64,000 bases of DNA, from the NCBI GenBank assembly GCA_964469215.1, contig CAYXYB010000008.1, forward strand, positions 41,982 through 105,981, written 5' to 3'. Below, piece after piece: positions 61,701-64,000 of the stretch; within the stretch, counting starts at the first letter, position 1, and each line of letters opens with the position of its first letter. The translations under genes were made by a program, and so were the position numbers. The DNA is from SKPS01 sp964469215 (GTDB lineage Bacteria > Bacteroidota > Bacteroidia > Bacteroidales > SKPS01). The notes under the pieces were generated by a model, which saw only the letters and a program-made list of their open reading frames with translations, made no database searches and was not told the origin of the DNA.

Positions 61701-64000
61701 TTATTTCGCAATGGTTACTTTTCTGGAAATGATAATTTTCCGGTTGGTTATCAGGGTAAAATGGTACAATCCGGAAGTCAGATCCCTGCATCCTGCAACA
61801 TGCTGCCCAACAGGTTCATCAAGATAAATTATTTTTATCAAACGCCCTTTGTTGTCGGTGATACGAACAACAGCAGTAACATCCTCCTTCTGCATCTTAT
61901 ATTCAAGGATCACATAATCCAAGGCAGGATTGGGATAGACTTTGAAGGAGCAGCCGGAGGTGTCGGGAACAAAATATACCGGACTTCTTTTGCGGTATGT
62001 CTCCACAACCGGAAGGGCTATGGGTTCTTCATATTCAAATTCAGGATCATAGCATATCAACAGGCTCCTTGCATACGCTGCCGGAAAGAACCTGCCGTTT
62101 TCAGCGAGATAATGGAGCATATCTTTTTGAGATGTTGTAAGGTCATCATAGCTGAGGCTGTCTTCATGCATAACCCTTGCGATATCAATAAAATCCATAT
62201 ATTCCTGATATTCTTCCTGATAATATTCTTCACCTCCGGTCATGGCCTCTATGTCTGATAACTGGGTATCAAGCGCCTCAAAATCGTTGTCATAAAGATG
62301 GATAAATGCCTTTGCATATTTGGCGTTCAGATACTCATCCCTGTCAAGCAGTGCTGTAAGGCTGTCCCTTGCATAAGAGTTAACGGTATCATTAAGATAT
62401 ATAGTTGCAATCCTGTTAAAAGCATTTTGCCTTTCATGTATATGGTATGAAACGGTGGCTTCCAGGGCTTCAAGAGGTGAAGGTGCGTCTTCGCCCAGCA
62501 TTATCTCATACACCATATATTCCGGCAGTTGAGGCTCTCTTTCTTCAATTGCCAGCAGAACTGCTTCCGATCTGGTGCATTGTGGATTTGCAATCAGGAC
62601 AAGTTTCAGCAGCAGATCGGGCAGCAGATCGGTGTTGTTGATTGCCGCAATAAGAGTCTGATCGCTAAGATAGGGTGATCCAAGCATCAACAGGTTATAA
62701 TAGTCGTAGGTTTCCCAGGGGTAAGCAAGTTCAACCTGTATCGGCAGTTCGGGTATACCACCGTCTTTCCAGATGTCAAGCACCAGTTTGGAAGAGTTTA
62801 CCTCGATCTGGTCAGCCGCCACTTTCAAATATAGTTGCGCCATATTTAGACCATTGTCTCCTAAATTTGAAGGGCAAGCAAGATCTTTTGTGTAGTTTTT
62901 AAGATTTACTTTCTCCAAGAACACCTTCTGGCTATTGTAATACAGAGGCACCCAGTTTTCACCCGCTGCCGGCGTGGATCCCTGGATGTCGTGATGGTAG
63001 TATTTGCTGATATTCAGGCCGTTGTTATTTATGTCGCTGTAGTACCATAGGTTTTTCCAACTGAAGGTGTTGCCGGCAGGAGCTGTTACACTTACATCAC
63101 TTCCCTGATAATCTGATATTCCTGTAATTCCGGTGTACCCGATCTCCTTTGTAACACCAATATCGGTTAATACCACTTCGGTGAAGTCGTTGCACTTGAT
63201 CTTAAGGCCTGTGCCAGGATCTATTCCTCTATTATCGTGTTGAGCTATCAACCCGTAAAAAAGGTCAGAGAAAGTGTTGTTGTAGACCTCATTTGTCTCT
63301 TCACCGGAGTTATTGATAACCATGCCAAGGGTTGTTGTTTGTGTTACACCTTGTTCGGAGTAAAAGTTGTTCTCTTCAATAGTATATCCGGTGCAGTTGT
63401 CGAGGTATAATCCATATAGTTTATAAGGTATATTGGTTTCAGTATAAACCTTGAAGTCAGACAATGTGACACTTGCATTGGATATGCCGTTAAGATATAC
63501 ACCTTTTGAATTATCTTCAAAGGTAGCCATTTTTATTGATAATGGAATATTTGGTTGAGTTGCAAGAGCAAAAACACCAGTTTGCAAACCTGAGAATGAA
63601 TTAGGTTTCCATTGCGTGCATGGAGAGGTCATCAGGTCTGTACACAACGGATGGAGATTGATCAGCGAGTTGAAACTTTCAATACCTCTTCCACGCAATA
63701 ATCTGTTGGGTTCGTCAGGGTTGATGTTTTTGAAGGTATTTCCGGCAATGTTCAGGTGATGTATCCCATTAACCCAGATAAAGCTTTTGGGCTTCAGACC
63801 GGGATTTAACAATTCGCCGGTGGTAGTAAATTCGCAGTCCTTAAAAAAGCTGCTTTCAGGGAGTTTCTGACTTGGGTTGTTAGAGTTGAAATTTTTATAA
63901 GGGTGCATTTTAACTGCATATTCACAGTTATAGAATTTAGCATTATCAGCCTGAATAATACCACCGGCCGATCTTGCACTGCCGGTTGCCACACCGGCTC
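61701..64000 (-). CDS. Secreted parallel beta-helix protein with T9SS tail (5' end outside window)
   Basis: The frame is open to the window edge, so at least 766 residues of a longer protein are visible. The N-terminal visible half is rich in parallel beta-helix turns (N-A-K-F-Y-N-C-E-Y, H-L-N-I-A-G-N-T-F, Y-T-I-E-E-N-N-F-Y, N-E-V-Y-N-N-T-F-S), the second half is helical (about 380-640), and the end is a T9SS tail (V-Y-P-N-P-A-L-D-Y, G-L-Y-H-F-T-L, K-V-T-I-A-K). Large surface proteins of this type are common in Bacteroidota, with unknown ligands. Confidence 0.72.
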   Translation of the reverse strand, partial: AGVATGSARSAGGIIQADNAKFYNCEYAVKMHPYKNFNSNNPSQKLPESSFFKDCEFTTTGELLNPGLKPKSFIWVNGIHHLNIAGNTFKNINPDEPNRLLRGRGIESFNSLINLHPLCTDLMTSPCTQWKPNSFSGLQTGVFALATQPNIPLSIKMATFEDNSKGVYLNGISNASVTLSDFKVYTETNIPYKLYGLYLDNCTGYTIEENNFYSEQGVTQTTTLGMVINNSGEETNEVYNNTFSDLFYGLIAQHDNRGIDPGTGLKIKCNDFTEVVLTDIGVTKEIGYTGITGISDYQGSDVSVTAPAGNTFSWKNLWYYSDINNNGLNISKYYHHDIQGSTPAAGENWVPLYYNSQKVFLEKVNLKNYTKDLACPSNLGDNGLNMAQLYLKVAADQIEVNSSKLVLDIWKDGGIPELPIQVELAYPWETYDYYNLLMLGSPYLSDQTLIAAINNTDLLPDLLLKLVLIANPQCTRSEAVLLAIEEREPQLPEYMVYEIMLGEDAPSPLEALEATVSYHIHERQNAFNRIATIYLNDTVNSYARDSLTALLDRDEYLNAKYAKAFIHLYDNDFEALDTQLSDIEAMTGGEEYYQEEYQEYMDFIDIARVMHEDSLSYDDLTTSQKDMLHYLAENGRFFPAAYARSLLICYDPEFEYEEPIALPVVETYRKRSPVYFVPDTSGCSFKVYPNPALDYVILEYKMQKEDVTAVVRITDNKGRLIKIIYLDEPVGQHVAGCRDLTSGLYHFTLITNRKIIISRKVTIAK

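Noticed and set aside
1..64000. CRISPR array, prophage, insertion sequence or tRNA gene
   Set aside because: No regularly spaced repeats, transposase or phage genes, or tRNA T-loop sequences outside tmRNA were found by reading.

Overview
The window reads as chromosome from an anaerobic member of the Bacteroidota (Bacteroidales-like), probably an environmental fermenter or syntroph. The evidence is: many proteins ending in a type IX secretion (T9SS, Por) sorting domain (YPNP...G-Y-I/F-V-x(n)-K-I/V-x-K/R); two FISUMP-domain proteins; ribosomal protein S16 with a long acidic tail; a tmRNA whose tag ends NYALAA; and promoters of the Bacteroidota form TTG-N19~22-TAnnTTTG. No tRNA, rRNA, CRISPR array, transposase or prophage was seen.

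Layout. 1-9.8 kb: a 5'-cut ORF, a LutA-like Fe-S protein, a DUF4476 protein, a peroxiredoxin, tex (broken by a one-base frameshift), an outer-membrane barrel, a class I amidotransferase, and the minus-strand operon rpsP-rimM-trmN6. 10-19.7 kb: three large secreted T9SS proteins, two with BNR/sortilin-type beta-propellers, one in an operon with an M16 peptidase and an O-methyltransferase. 19.7-25.8 kb: a probable cell-wall recycling cluster (sugar kinase fused to a RapZ C-terminal domain, an unannotated 42-residue Cys protein, a MurU-like nucleotidyltransferase), then an AddB-like nuclease and cysQ. 26-33.8 kb: CAP protein, DUF985 cupin, S9 peptidase, ADP-forming acyl-CoA synthetase, a barrel protein, and rtcB broken by an in-frame amber codon.

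34-47.4 kb is the most striking part. A minus-strand sensory block (hybrid receiver-kinase, Cache histidine kinase, receiver protein, ferritin-like protein) stands divergent to a plus-strand formate block: zinc-ribbon protein, formate dehydrogenase with an in-frame UGA (selenocysteine) followed by a bacterial SECIS hairpin, a fused NuoE-NuoF NADH subunit, an OFA-type MFS transporter, a MobB-like/MobA fusion for the molybdopterin cofactor, and a porin. Together these could import or export formate, couple it to NAD(H), and supply the Mo/W-bisPGD cofactor. The NuoE half has lost two of its four cluster cysteines.

47.4-64 kb: a secreted beta-helix protein, a DUF748/AsmA-like protein, a FISUMP protein, a DUF4143 ATPase with a palindrome-rich promoter, tmRNA (ssrA), an outer-membrane protein with a FISUMP lipoprotein, a sigma-54 activator without a DNA-binding domain, and four T9SS-tailed ORFs, one of them a remnant and one cut by the window end. 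Non-coding stretches hold palindromic and degenerate intergenic repeats.
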